Shown here one piece after another: positions 33,319-46,640 of a stretch of 64,000 bases of DNA. Position numbers and translations under genes: made by a program. The notes beneath the pieces were generated by a model. That model made no database searches, was not told the origin of the DNA, and was given only the letters and a program-made list of their open reading frames with translations. Each line of letters starts with the position of its first letter. Within the stretch, counting starts at the first letter, position 1. Source of the stretch: Camillea tinctor (lineage: Eukaryota; Ascomycota; Sordariomycetes; Xylariales; Xylariaceae); the NCBI GenBank assembly GCA_022578605.1, contig MU394057.1:558001-622000 (forward strand), read 5' to 3'.

Positions 33319-34686
33319 ATGCCACCAGGCCGCGATGACAGCAACGGAATACCCCAGGACCTCTACCGAGGTGTCCTGCCTGTTATACCCCCCGACGCGG
33401 TCTTCGACAAGCAATATGGGAATAACGCCGCCACCGCTGCCTCGGCAGCCGGTGTTCGGGCATTAAGCGCGCAGGCCATAGCCTTCTACTTCAGAGCCCC
33501 CGTCAAGGCCTTCTTCCGAACCCGTGTCGACTACCTTGCCTACGCCAGGAGCGTACACCAGGCACAAGCAGAAATACTTGCGCAGGCCGCTCTGAACGAC
33601 CAGAACGCCTCTCGGTTAGGCATCACAGTGAAGCGGGCCTGGATGTGGGCGAGAGGGACGACACCGGGCTTACTCACCTCCGTCGTCCAGCAGCACGGAT
33701 GGGGAATAGTGCCACAGCAGATCCTCCCCCCGTTGATCGCGAACATCGGTGTTGGCGCCGTTCTGTATACCAGCTACCTCCAGATATTAGGGTTGCTGCA
33801 CGAGGAGAGCTCTAGGTCGGTGAGGAGGGTGTTCCCACCCCCGGAGCCCGCACATACGTTTACCGCTGGGTTCTTGGCTGGGAGTATGCAGAGTGTGATG
33901 GCAGCCCCGCTAGATGCGATACAGGCGAGGTACGACCACCGTGACCTCATGTCTGGAAATGGCGACGGGAGGCCGAGGAGCATGTGGTCTTTCTCTGCCG
34001 AGAAGCTGCGAGAAATCGGCGTGCGAGGAGTCTTCGCTGGCTGGGGCCTGTCGTTCATGAAGGATAGCTTCGGCAGTGCCATCTTCTTCAGCACTTTTGA
34101 GTACGTCAAAGCGCAATGCTATTACAAGTTCATCACTTGGTATTATGGCGATTTGAACCAGGACACCGTCAACATACTTGCCCGCAAGCGGCCTTCTCCC
34201 CCCAAATTCAACACCGCGGCTGCCCAAGACAAGGACGCGCCTGTCTTTATCCGTCCACACTATGCCATCGAGCCCATGTTCTTATTACTGGCGGGGATCA
34301 GCGCCTCGTTTGCCCAACAGCTTCTCCTCCACCCGTTGACCCATATCCAAGTAAAGCACTGGGACCACCTTGAAGATCTCGACGCTAAGGCGGCCAAATT
34401 GCGGAACGCCACCACATCTCCAGACAAGCCAGTGCGCAAATGGCGTATGCTCCGTGCCTACTATCATGCGTATCAGGAAAGCTGGGCCCAGTGCACCGCC
34501 GAAGCTGCATCGGAGGGCAAAGGCATTGTTCGATGGCTGTACCGGGGGTTCTGGCTGAACACGATCCGCCAGGTGCCGGGTACGAGCGCCGGCCTGATTA
34601 TCTTCGAGCTCGTGCGGAGGAAGTACGGCGGCGGCACCGAACCTGTGCGGGTGGCTACAAACAACTATGAAATTCTGCTTGATTAA
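33319..34686 (+). CDS. Mitochondrial carrier-family protein, divergent
   Basis: Single exon, 455 residues from the ATG in the strong context ACACCATGC. The carrier signature appears as PLDAIQAR near residue 200 with helix FTAGFLAGSMQSVMA before it; a second, weaker repeat (LLAGISASFAQQLLLHPLTHIQVK) and a last helix (WLNTIRQVPGTSAGLIIFELV) follow. The other repeat is poorly conserved and the protein is longer than the about 300 residues of normal carriers, so this is a fungal-specific divergent member with unknown substrate, probably in a mitochondrial membrane. A short upstream frame overlaps the start (see finding). Confidence 0.8.
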   Translation: MPPGRDDSNGIPQDLYRGVLPVIPPDAVFDKQYGNNAATAASAAGVRALSAQAIAFYFRAPVKAFFRTRVDYLAYARSVHQAQAEILAQAALNDQNASRLGITVKRAWMWARGTTPGLLTSVVQQHGWGIVPQQILPPLIANIGVGAVLYTSYLQILGLLHEESSRSVRRVFPPPEPAHTFTAGFLAGSMQSVMAAPLDAIQARYDHRDLMSGNGDGRPRSMWSFSAEKLREIGVRGVFAGWGLSFMKDSFGSAIFFSTFEYVKAQCYYKFITWYYGDLNQDTVNILARKRPSPPKFNTAAAQDKDAPVFIRPHYAIEPMFLLLAGISASFAQQLLLHPLTHIQVKHWDHLEDLDAKAAKLRNATTSPDKPVRKWRMLRAYYHAYQESWAQCTAEAASEGKGIVRWLYRGFWLNTIRQVPGTSAGLIIFELVRRKYGGGTEPVRVATNNYEILLD

Positions 34687-35125
34687 AGCGTAGCATACAT
34701 GCATCGCGTATACATACATTCATATACATGCATATCGGTTGGTGGCGTTTGGGATGTTTTGAGGAACTGGTTGGTAGAATTTCTCCACTAGATGAGGCTT
34801 TTCGCAACTAATCTCCCATGACTGCTACACTCCCCCTATTTAGGTACATAGACTTCTCATAGAGGCATTGGAAACAATTCCAGCACAGCAATGTAGATTT
34901 AACTTTCAAATAAGTTCTTTTTTTTTCTTTTGCGTCTATCCTATGACATACTTAGGGATGTCTGAAAACAACATAGACTCGATAAGCGGAAGCGAAAGTT
35001 CATTATGATCCCATCCATCCCTAAGATCAAAATTCGCCAAATTCCCTTCGATCTCCCTCGACCTTGTTTCTTTTCCGTGGACCTTTTAGCAGCAACGTCT
35101 CAGCCAGTCCTCCACGGACTATTTG
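34687..35125. other. Intergenic spacer between convergent genes
   Basis: About 440 bases with both 3' ends, including a T-rich run near 34918. No gene seen. Confidence 0.6.
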
Positions 35126-36642
35126 CTAACGCGCCTTGTTACTAGCGCTCCGAACAAACGGCTCGAGCGGGAGAACCTGACTCTCTGGCGTAATCCCCTC
35201 GTAAAGCTCGGCCCAACGCCACCCCAAGACCTTAGGAGTCTCCCAGGCATTCTCGGGGTCTCGCAGCCAAAGACGTAGGAGATGACGCCTGGTATCAAAC
35301 AGGCGAAACGGATCATTAGCAAAATCATCTCTCCGGATCTCTCTAAGCAAGGCCCACTCCGCTCCTGTAGTTGAAGAGCACGCAACACTAAATTGAGGGA
35401 GGGAACTAAGACTTAGGGGTTGGGGAGGGGGCTAACTCACCGCTGCTCAGGCGTATCGGTGAACCCGTCGCGCGCGTGGAACAGCGCGAGGTTGTTGACG
35501 TACTGGATGTCGCCCTTCTGGAAGTTGGTGTTGAGCGAGAACCGGTCCCCCAGGAAGTGCAGCGTGTCGAGCGCCTCGGCCTGCGCCTCGGTGATGGGCG
35601 GGATCTCGGGGCTGCGCGGCAGCGCCCCGAACCCCACGAAGTGCCGCCGCGCGTACTGCAGCGCTACCCGCTCGGGCGCCGAACCTCGCGCCGGGAAGTG
35701 GTACAAGAGCGGCCGCTCGCTGTACTTCTTGCCCCCTTTCTCGAAACTGGAAACGCGGGTTAGGGAGTGCAGTAAAAGGTAGGTTGGGGCCAACTCACAT
35801 CTCCATGTCCCAGCTCTGCGACAGCGTGTGGATCAGATCCGGCCGCGTGGCCGCGATCTCGTTGTACACGCGCCAGGTGCTGGCGATGCGGCTGGCCCCG
35901 CCCGCGGCCGAGGTCTCGAGCGCAAACAGCGAGACGATGTCGCCCGAGTCGGTGTGGAAGACCTGCTTGTCGGTCGTGTAGGCGGGGCTGCCGATGGCGC
36001 CGTTGGTCTGCGTCCAGCTCAGGTCCTTGATGTGCGACAGCACCACGTCGGCCTTCTTGCCGTCGAACTTGTGGTCCTGCCGCCCCCGCACCGAGGCCAC
36101 GTGCGAGGACAGCCCCGCGTAGATGATCACGTTCTCCTCGCGGCTGTGCTCGTCCACCTTCAGCCCCCGGATGACGAAGAATCCGTGCCCGTTGTGCAGC
36201 TCGTTTGACAGGCGGCGGAGCTCCGAGTGGAGATTCGGGAGCGGGAATGTCTCCTGAGAAAGGGCGCCAAGAGGGAGATTTAAACCTGGAGAAAAAGGGG
36301 GGTTGTCCTTATTAGTAACGATCCTACACAATTTTTCATCTCCCTCTATCTAGCGTACTTACCCTTAAAGTGATCGACGGCCCGGTCTATCTCGGCCAAC
36401 TGGTCCTCATTGAGAACGTAGGTCCAGTCATACTCGTCTGCAATGCTCTGGCCTTCCCAGACTAGATCCCCGGAGAGTTTTGACGGAAAGCCTTCCGGTA
36501 GGGTCTTCGGTAAGTTCTCAGTTGCGAGCCGGCGCGCAGCGCGGGTCTGCCACTTTTCATAGTCCGGAGCATAAGAGATATCGGGCTGTCCGGGAGGCCT
36601 TGGGGCCGGCGGCGTGACAAGCGTTACCGTGGTGGTCGCCAT
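35126..36642 (-). CDS. TauD/TfdA-type dioxygenase, second subfamily
   Basis: Four exons, complement(35126..35288, 35441..35746, 35799..36285, 36363..36642), 411 residues. The Fe(II) ligands are His204 and Asp206 in FHTDSGD and His346 in LFHARDGF; Arg359 or Arg363 in RRHLLRLWLRD would bind 2-oxoglutarate. The N-terminal 95 residues (PPGQPDISYAPDYEKW and on) are a conserved extension of this fungal clavaminate-synthase-like group, which differs from the Jlp1-like gene at 22.6 kb. The last intron is 152 bases; an alternative acceptor 99 bases earlier also keeps frame. GC content and third-position bias are much higher than in the first dioxygenase. The substrate is unknown. It is divergent from an MFS gene 1.29 kb away. 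Confidence 0.9.
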
Positions 36643-37933
36643 CTAGCTTATTTTCTCTCTTCCTAGTCTTTATCAATCTCGGCACCGTGTCTCGCTACGT
36701 ATTGCCTTCACTCTCTTGTACAAATGGCCCTCTTTATGATTAAACTGTAATGTGATGTCGATTAGATGAGCAATGTTTCTCCAAAATTGCGTGATCTCTC
36801 GCCATCCACTTACACCACGCCCTCAGTACTCTGCTGGATATATGACAATCCCTTGTCGGCACCTAATGTTTTCCCTTATTAGGGAATTATTTGTGCTCAG
36901 TTCGGGCTCGATGCCGATTCTTATCAGATGGGTAGAGAAGAGGAGAAAGTTGGAGTTAAGAGGATGGCTGGTAGGGTAGTTTCAATGACTACATTCATTA
37001 CATCCGCATCATTATCCCCGCACCTTGCTGTAGTAAAGTCTACCTCGCTATATAGTTCTGTGGCCCTCTATATATTGTGCGAGTGGATAGGTTGACATGC
37101 CATGGTGGGCGTTTAGTGGTGTTGGCTCTCTTAGAGAAAATATCAAATAAGGGGCTAGGATACATGGTCTGTAGTCGTAACACACTAATATTCAAACATG
37201 AAATATTATATTTCTAGAAGAAAATAACAGATCAGATATTAGTCAAATTGAGGATGCATGAACAGTTTTCTCATATTTCTTTAGGTATAATATACTTAGA
37301 GGTTTCTCTGTTCTCTTACAATGTAAGTGTGAAGCTTAACGTGTTAACCGGAGAGATGCTATGGAGACCCCGCTATTACCCAAAGGAAAGATTTGTAGTT
37401 AGGTATGCTCAGTAGGATCTACGACCCTAGCTCGTTAAAAGGTTGTCTGATAGCTCTTTAGCGATGATGCAAGGCTTGGTTGATTTGGTGTGCTGATGGT
37501 AAACCAAGAATAAATCCTTACCAACCAATGAATTCAAGCTTTCTCATGCAAAGAAATCCCTTGGCCTCAAATCCGAGTGGTCATATCTATAGTGTAAGAG
37601 GGACATAGGATCATATGCCTCGCCTCTTAGGGTAAAGGCCATGGAGTTAAAATCTGATTACCTTATTTCCCATGATACCAAGTCCACATTGAACAAAGGT
37701 ATGCCTCTAATCCCACCAACCCAATATGTATGTGGTAAGGTCTCTAGAGCTTATATGTATCTCATAGAATATAGCCTATAAGAACCACCTCTCTTCCAAA
37801 GGGGCTATCATGTATAACTGATCTATAAATTAGCATTCCCCTTCAAGCAACCGGCATCAAAATATACATACTATAAGCATGTTTTCCTAGGTGGAAATAA
37901 AGCTATCAATATTTTATTCATTTTCACATTATA
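36643..37933. promoter_or_regulatory. Shared upstream region of dioxygenase 2 and transporter 2
   Basis: 1.29 kb of AT-rich DNA between divergent starts. No coding sequence or recognised operator was found. Any shared control is inferred from position only. Confidence 0.4.
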
Positions 37934-39587
37934 ATGGGTTCTCCTTTGAAACAACCCACGGCTACGGTCGAAGAACAGGACAGCGACCCCTCCAAGACAA
38001 ATTCAGCCCACGAAGTGAACAGTTCAGATGTTGAGAACACACCAAGTACCAAGAAAACATGGAAATCCTACATTTGGGATACCTTTGATAAACCACCCGA
38101 GGAGCGGAGGTTCCTGTTTAAACTTGACGCCGTCTTAATGACATTAGCATCACTTGGGTATTTTATCAAGTACCTAGACCAGGTACGTCCATGCAACGAC
38201 ACTCCTAGAAACGACTGGTTGCTTATGTACCTATCAGGTCAATGTAAACAATGCGTTTGTATCTGGGATGAAGGAAGATCTAGGCCTTTTCGGAAACGAG
38301 TTGAACTATATGCAAACGTGCTGGACGGTGGGATATGTGATAGGAGAGATCCCTAGGTGAGAGATCTAAGCATTGTATGATTTACTGCATAACTAACTGT
38401 TTTTATCAAAGCAACATATTACTCACACGAATACGTCCTGCTATCTGGATTCCGGCCTGTGAGGTTTGTCAAGCTCCCAAACCATTGCTAAGAATACGCA
38501 TAACTGATATTTGTCTCCATATAAGGTCGTATGGTCGGTGCTGACCATTCTCCTCACCCAATGCAATACCGCAACACAGATATATGCGTTGAGGTTCTTC
38601 ATCGGGCTCGCTGAAAGTACGTTTTACCCTGGGATGCAGTATATCATAGGATCCTGGTATCGGAAGGACGAGCTTGCGAAGCGCTCGTGTCTTTTTCATG
38701 CTATGGGAAACGTCGGTTCTATCGTATCTGGGTATTTAATGGTTGCGGCTTATACCTTGGATGGTGTCAATGGGTACCATGGGTGGCAGTGGTTATTCTT
38801 TACCAATGCGATAGTGTCCCTTCCGATCGCGATATCAGGATTTTTCTTCCTACCGGACGTCCCTGAGATCACGAAGGCATGGTATTTCACAGCAGACGAG
38901 ATCGCCATAGCTAAAAAGCGCATGGAACTAGAAGGCCGTGCAAACCGCGCTCCATACACTAAAGCTAAGCTTCGCAAGATCTTTTCCAGTTGGCATATAT
39001 ACACCCTCGTCTTTCTATATGTTATGTTCAACAACGGAAATGGGGGCAACTCACAGCCTGCTTTCGCCTTGTGGCTGAAGAGCGAAGGTCATAGCATCCG
39101 CGACATCAACATTTATCCTACCATTACAGAAATCATCAGCATCGTAACGACCCTCATTTATGCTTGGACATCCGACAGCCTCTTCCGAGGAGCGCGCTGG
39201 CCAGCTATCCTGTTCTCGGGTCTTGTCAAGATCGTTGCATATATCAGTCTTACCATATGGACTATTCCTGTAGGCTTGAAATGGACAGCGTTTTTCCTAT
39301 GTGGATTTGGATCCGGAGTCAGCGGGTTAGCGATGGCTTGGGCGCATGAAATATGTACCGATGATAATGAAGAAAGGGCCTTGGTGGTCGGCAGTATGAA
39401 CGAGGTCGCCTATATCATCCAAGCTTGGCTACCTCTTGTCATTTGGCAACAGGTAGAAGCCCCCAGCTACCCGAAAGGTTACCCGACAATGATTGCATTT
39501 TCTATTCTCATGATAAGTGTCGCATTTCTTATACGATACTTGCATAAAAGAGAGAAGCGAATAAATGCATTGCTTGTTGATGTATGA
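37934..39587 (+). CDS. MFS transporter, Liz1/Fen2-like (Dal5 superfamily)
   Basis: Four exons, 37934..38182, 38238..38356, 38412..38463 and 38526..39587, 493 residues, all joins in frame. After a disordered 55-residue N-terminal tail comes FKLDAVLMTLASLGYFIKYLDQVNVNNA, typical of the pantothenate-transporter branch (yeast Fen2, fission yeast Liz1), then GYVIGEIPSNILLTRIRP, LRFFIGLAESTFYPGMQYIIGSWY and the GYHGWQWLFF block. About twelve membrane segments are visible. This branch imports pantothenate, biotin precursors or other organic anions with protons. The substrate may match the adjacent dioxygenase, but that is inference. Confidence 0.92.
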
Positions 39588-40270
39588 ACGGTGGATGGAA
39601 TCATACATACCTATGCTTAACAAGAGGCCTGAACTAGCTGGGCCTTTCAATAGGAACAGGTCTACTTACCTTGATTTATATTTATATTTTATAACTGGTT
39701 TCAGTTTGAGAGGATTTATTTAACAAGCTCTCATGCATAAATCTTTGATAGATGATTACATGCCTAGCCTAGTTCGTTTCTGTTTGCAAGTTGACTTTGG
39801 ATTTATAGAATTGAATACAAGTTGAATATAACCCTCCTATCAAATATGACATTTGAGAACACACCATTCTACTTTCTGTCTGTTATAACATTAAATACGT
39901 AAGGAGTTAGGGAATGCGTAATGGGGTGAAAAAATGGGAGAAACCCCCTCCCCCTCATGACCCTTGATACCCCTTTTGAATTTTCAATAAGCCTTCATCC
40001 CATAGTACCGTTTATCCCAAGCAGATCATTCCAGCCAATGTCCAATAATAACCCTGATAACCCTTTCATAAAGTATTAAATACAAATTGACAATCTCGAA
40101 ATATTCAATTTTATTATTACATGCGGAGAAGTCCAGCACTCAGAATGTCATGTTCGTCAGTAAAGATGTTAGTCCAGAGTATCTTACAGACTGGGCAAAT
40201 AGTGTTCTGCCGCAATTCCAATCAGATGCCAGCCATCACCATAGTCTCGAACCTGGTCTTCTCGCTAGCA
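39588..40270. other. Intergenic spacer between convergent genes
   Basis: About 680 AT-rich bases with both 3' ends. No gene or repeat recognised. Confidence 0.6.
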
Positions 40271-42187
<1,917 letters not shown>

Positions 42188-43446
42188 GAAACTGTAAAGA
42201 AAAGAGTAGAGAGCAACACCAAGAGTGCTGGGTTCAATCTTTCTTACAAATTATAACTTGAGGGAGAGGAAACGCAGGAACTGGAATTAATGGATTATAT
42301 TTATTTTAATATCTCTGAATATAAAAAATAAGGAGATTATCGAAACATTGATTTGTCTAAAGCGTGTCAAGGTATGAAACGGGTCAGTCCTCAAAAACGT
42401 TGCATTTACTAACGAGGTAAACAGACGATCAGTTTCACGAGTTCAGCTCTCAAATTCTCCCAAATTCACTCTAAGCATCTATTTGAACACCTGTCGAATC
42501 AATTACTTGTTACAATAAAAATCAAGTTTGAGCGAAGAACCCTCCCTTGCTTACCTTGCCAAACACTCGTTTGCTTTTATCCCAGCAATCCACGATGGCG
42601 TAGTATGGAAAGTCGGTTGGTCACTAGGTGATCTACAATAAGGAGGTCCACTCTACGACCGCACTGCCACACATGAATCCTTGCAGCCTTGTTGCATCCA
42701 AGTATTGTTCCCCCTTAAGAGAAGGTAACAGTTAAGTTCTCTCTTGTTACATAGATTGTGACCAAGACCATCAACTTGAGAATAAATCACTGGAAGTGTA
42801 TTCAGATATTCAGACTAAAATCGAACAGCCTCAACAAATCTCTGAAGCTAATTGAGTCTCGCTACCTTCATTAACACAATACGGATAGCTTCATTAACCA
42901 CTAGGTCTTAGAGAACATTCTCACCTCCTTAAGATCTGTACTTATCGCTTTTTTCTTTTTTCTTTTTTTCTTTTTTTTCCAAATATGTAAGAAAAGAGTT
43001 CTAAGCGTAAAATAGTATCGTGGAATTATCGCAGGTTGCTTTTAGCCATTAGATATTGCCGTACTTACCTAGGTACCTATGTATATATCATCATGGTAAA
43101 CATCAGAGTTTATAGATCAGGACTAATTGTTCTTTGATTAACAAGTTATTGAAATACATCTAAATGTTCATATACCATCATGATGTCTACTAAGTACCAT
43201 GTTATATAATAATATAAGTGTTTTTAGCATTGTTAGTGAACATGAGCATTGAAATAAGGGCGCCCGATCAATATAAAAGAACCCTTCATCTCTTTACATT
43301 GTCCTCACTTCTTTCACCACCACACATCAAACAAAAAACCACAAAAGCTACTAGGCATTACAAACAAAACATCGAAATACAAAGGTTACTCGCCTCTCAA
43401 AATTCCAAAAGACTTGTCTTACCCACTAATAACAATCTCATTCAAA
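42188..43446. other. Intergenic region, 1.26 kb
   Basis: Promoters of two divergent genes. A T/C-rich run lies near 42950-42980 and a TACCTAGGTACCTA palindrome near 43066. The last 150 bases form a pyrimidine/A-rich leader for the small MGCG gene. No other gene seen. Confidence 0.6.
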
Positions 43447-43650
43447 ATGGGTTGCGGACTCTTCACTTTCTTCAAGAACAAGGAGGCCAAGAAGAATGGC
43501 ATTAACCCTAAGAAGGCTCCCGAGGAGCCCATTCGGCCTCTCAAGCCATTGACTCAAGAGGACCTTAAGCGTGGAGCTCGTCACGTCTCTGATTACCCCC
43601 CCTCGGAGTGGTGGGGAGAAGAAGCCACCGGTCGCCCTCGCTACTACTAA
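43447..43650 (+). CDS. 67-residue protein with MGC lipidation start
   Basis: Single exon started by CAAAATGGG. The protein begins MGCGLFTFFKNKEAKKNG: Gly2 is an N-myristoylation candidate and Cys3 a palmitoylation candidate, followed by a basic stretch, the layout of peripheral plasma-membrane proteins. The rest is a Pro/Lys-rich segment (PEEPIRPLKPLTQEDL) and an aromatic end (SDYPPSEWWGEEATGRPRYY). I do not recognise a family. Strong translation context, clean codon use and a long A/C-rich leader support a real, probably well expressed gene. Function unknown; small lipidated adaptor is a guess. Confidence 0.72.
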   Translation: MGCGLFTFFKNKEAKKNGINPKKAPEEPIRPLKPLTQEDLKRGARHVSDYPPSEWWGEEATGRPRYY

Positions 43651-44978
43651 ATAACTAACTAAAACACATCTCTTCTAAAGAGTTTAGGTGAGCTCTCCTC
43701 GGCGTGTTCTTAGATGACCTAATGTTTCCCATAGCATCTTCTCATGTATAATGATGAGCTTGCTACCTAAAGATGACTAAGGCTCTGATACATCTCGTTG
43801 GCTTGTCACTGAAGCTATTTGAGGGAGAGAAATAAATGGGGATAAAGAAGGAAATAAAGAGGAGGGAGAGAAGGTAGAAAATGAAAAAAAGTGAAAAAGA
43901 AAGAGACGGGAGAGAAGGAAAGAAAAGGAAGAGAAAAGACATTTAGGGTTGGAGGTTTGAAATAGTCACTCGTTCCTTAGATAGAAAATAAAATCAACCC
44001 CTATTCAGGGGCTAAACAAACATCAATGTTCAATGGGCCAGTGGATTTCAGATGAAATCATAATGCCTTAGGTGAAATGTTTTTATACTCGTAATTGTTC
44101 TACTTGTAGATTTCTTAAAACTTGCTTCCCCCCGAAAGACTACCGGTTTCCTCAACGGATAAAGAATTTGTTTCTTGCGTAGTTGCGGACACTCTATTGT
44201 CTTGAAGCCGCCCCTTGTTGTGTGATTAGAAGCCATTAATATCTGACATGTGCACTGATTGACTATTGTGGACTGATTAAAATATTAAAGGGTTCTTGTA
44301 GAAGGTGTTTGATCTGTATATCATTGGTATAGGGAGCAACTGCTGATGCTTGATCGTTCAAGATCAACTTTTTACAAATATGTAAACACTTTTTTTTTCA
44401 TGGAGCGGGCATTGTTTCCCTTACTGCCATCTCCATCTCTTTAACCCCATACACTTGGTCCATTATGCTTATTGCATTGTCGGCTTAGTATCAGAATTCA
44501 TGGGTAATCTATTTGTTTTATCAACTTCCCAGTGATGCTTTATAACTTGTCCCAGATTCAACATGCATTATTGTTCCGCTCGAAAACATCCATTTGAGCA
44601 TTGCTCTTTCTATTCGAGGGTATAAGCTAACTCAGGGAGTAGGTAGACTAAAATGATATACTACTATTGGCAAGAATTAACGGAATGATATTATCCCGAT
44701 AATCTCGAGAAAGATCCAGTGGACCGACGACATATAGACAATGCGGTGTCCTTGAAGACGCCTATTTCTCTAGCATATTCGCTTCTCCAGAAGTAACCTA
44801 GCTGATACTCTGTAGATAAAATATGTAAGGCTGACTGCCTAGTCGTCGCTCAATCACGGAATGGCACGAAAATATCCCCACGACATCGAAAAGTCAAGTA
44901 TGTTCAATTCCAAGCTCTCTCCTTAAACAGAGCCATGTATGTACAAGAACCCCGCTTCCTCAAGTCCAGAACAACCCT
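43651..44978. other. Intergenic region, 1.33 kb, with purine tract
   Basis: Convergent 3' ends. An almost pure purine stretch runs about 43818-43940 (GGGAGAGAAATAAATGGGG and on). No gene is supported. Confidence 0.6.
43818..43940. repeat. Polypurine tract
   Basis: About 120 bases that are almost only A and G on the plus strand, broken by single T or C bases, beginning about 170 bases after the stop of the MGCG gene. Read directly. Confidence 0.85.
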
Positions 44979-45681
44979 TTACATCCCATCAGCCAGCATA
45001 GCATCGACAAGCTGAACGTGCCTATCCCCGTTGGTCTCGCTCCACTCGGTCTCGTAGTTCAAGCCGTAGGGCCAGAAGTGGCCGCCGCCGCAGTTGATTT
45101 TCGCGCCGGCACCGTCCCACGACTGCAGCAGCGGGGTGGCAGTGGGCCAGTTGTTAGCTGCGCAGTGGGAGTCGAACGCAGCCGTCTGCCCCACGCCGAG
45201 CGTGTGAGCGATCTCGTGCTGTAACGAACGTCGGGAGTCAGTACTTGCAGTTTGAAGTAACTGTTTATTCTCGCTCTCGCTAGTATTTCTCTAGAGTGAA
45301 AATCCATATGCCCAGTCGCGGCATGTAACTTCCTACTCCCAGGACTGGCTAAAGGGGGAAGAAGGGGAGAGGGGAAGGGATAAGTCAACTCACCATCGCC
45401 GTCCGCTCCGTCATGTACGCCCGGTCCGACCCGAACCGCAGGTCCCCGTTGTAGCTCGCCTCCGCCGTCGGCACCCCCGGCGCGTAGTACACGCGCACCG
45501 TCTTGGCCGCGTCGGACCACTTGGCGTAGCGTGCCACCGCGAGCTCCATCGCCTTTTCGATGCGCGCGTACGCGTCCGACTCGTCGCTGGAGGGGCTGCT
45601 CGACTTTTGCAGCGTCCAGGATATGGCGGCCGAGGCGCTGGAGGCGCAGGTCAGGGCCGTGGCGAGGATGGATAGACGCAT
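44979..45681 (-). CDS. Small secreted zinc metalloprotease (HExxH)
   Basis: Two exons, complement(44979..45218, 45394..45681), 175 residues, joined in phase 0 by a 175-base intron so that the second exon starts with the active site. A signal peptide covers residues 1-19 (MRLSILATALTCASSASAA). The zinc motif HEIAHTLGVGQ is at residues 97-107. The third ligand His of metzincins (HExxHxxGxxH) is replaced by Gln; the later GGHFWPYG may supply a ligand. Two cysteines (HCAANN, INCGGG) could pair. The N-terminal region (ARIEKAMELAVARYAKW) is typical of a group of small fungal secreted metallopeptidases of unknown substrate. Confidence 0.82.
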
Positions 45682-46640
45682 GGCCGTTAATGTGTGTGTG
45701 GATTTATGGTGGTATGGCAGGTGGTTTTGAGCAATAGAGGTGGGATGGGCTGTGATGTGATGTAATGGGCCGCGTGGATTGACGGGGAGATCTACGTTAA
45801 TATATTCATCCTGCAGCTTTTATAGACCACACTGGTCTCTTCTTCCCCTGGCTTAGATATGTTGACTTAAGCTAGGCTAATCTCCTTCACGGGGATTTTA
45901 CAAGTTGAGATGTATATTCCGCTGCCGATATTCATGATAAGGGAGCATCGTGAGCCTAGGCCGCCCGCTCGATACGACTACCTTGCGTGCCGATAGTAAC
46001 GGATCAGCACGCTCCGCTATATAGTTGGTGCAAAAACAGCGGCCGTGAGGCCTTGGCGACCCTAGATTGGAAGTTGTTTAGACCATGTTTTCTTGGCATA
46101 GCATGGAGTAAAGATTCTGTTTATAGGAAGTGCATGTACAATACCGGTTTGTATATTATGGAAAGCTAGTAAAGTAAATAAAAATATCCCAAGAAAAAAG
46201 AATGTTACAAAGAAAAAAGTGACCCCTTGAACGATAAACCATAACCTAACCACGCCCAGAATACCGAGCCTGGGGCTCATGTCAATAAACAAAATACTCC
46301 GCATAATGCCAAAGCCGATATAGATGCCGCCAAGAATGCCGAGTATGCAATGCCCACGGGGTTCGAACAACCAATTCAAAGTGTACAGAGAATAGCAACT
46401 TCAAATCTCCAACAGTACACAGCGAGCTCGAGCAATCACAAGGAATGCGAGCACACAGCTGTATACCTACCTCCTGCTTCATATCATCTTCGACCAATCC
46501 ACCTATGTGTCCTACTATTCCCACGCACCGGCGCCTGGGCTGAGTATAGAGAACCAATCCAAGCAACATGAACACAAAGGTCCATGCCGCAATAGGGGTC
46601 GAGATCCAAAGGCTTTCGGGGATTCTCGTATGCGGATCTG
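45682..46640. other. Intergenic region, 0.96 kb
   Basis: Carries the promoter of the metalloprotease and the 3' end of the next gene. A hydrophobic minus-strand frame at 46062-46379 has no support. No repeat recognised. Confidence 0.55.

Noticed and set aside
22635..39587. Tandem segmental duplication of a dioxygenase-transporter unit
   Set aside because: The two dioxygenases and the two transporters belong to different subfamilies with different intron positions, so recent duplication is not supported.
46355..46375. tRNA B-box-like GGTTCGAAC
   Set aside because: The following CC is missing and no A box or cloverleaf can be drawn on either strand.
46062..46379. Hydrophobic 105-codon minus-strand frame
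   Set aside because: Suggests membrane segments but contains long Phe runs from AAG-rich DNA, no start context, no partner exon and no family.
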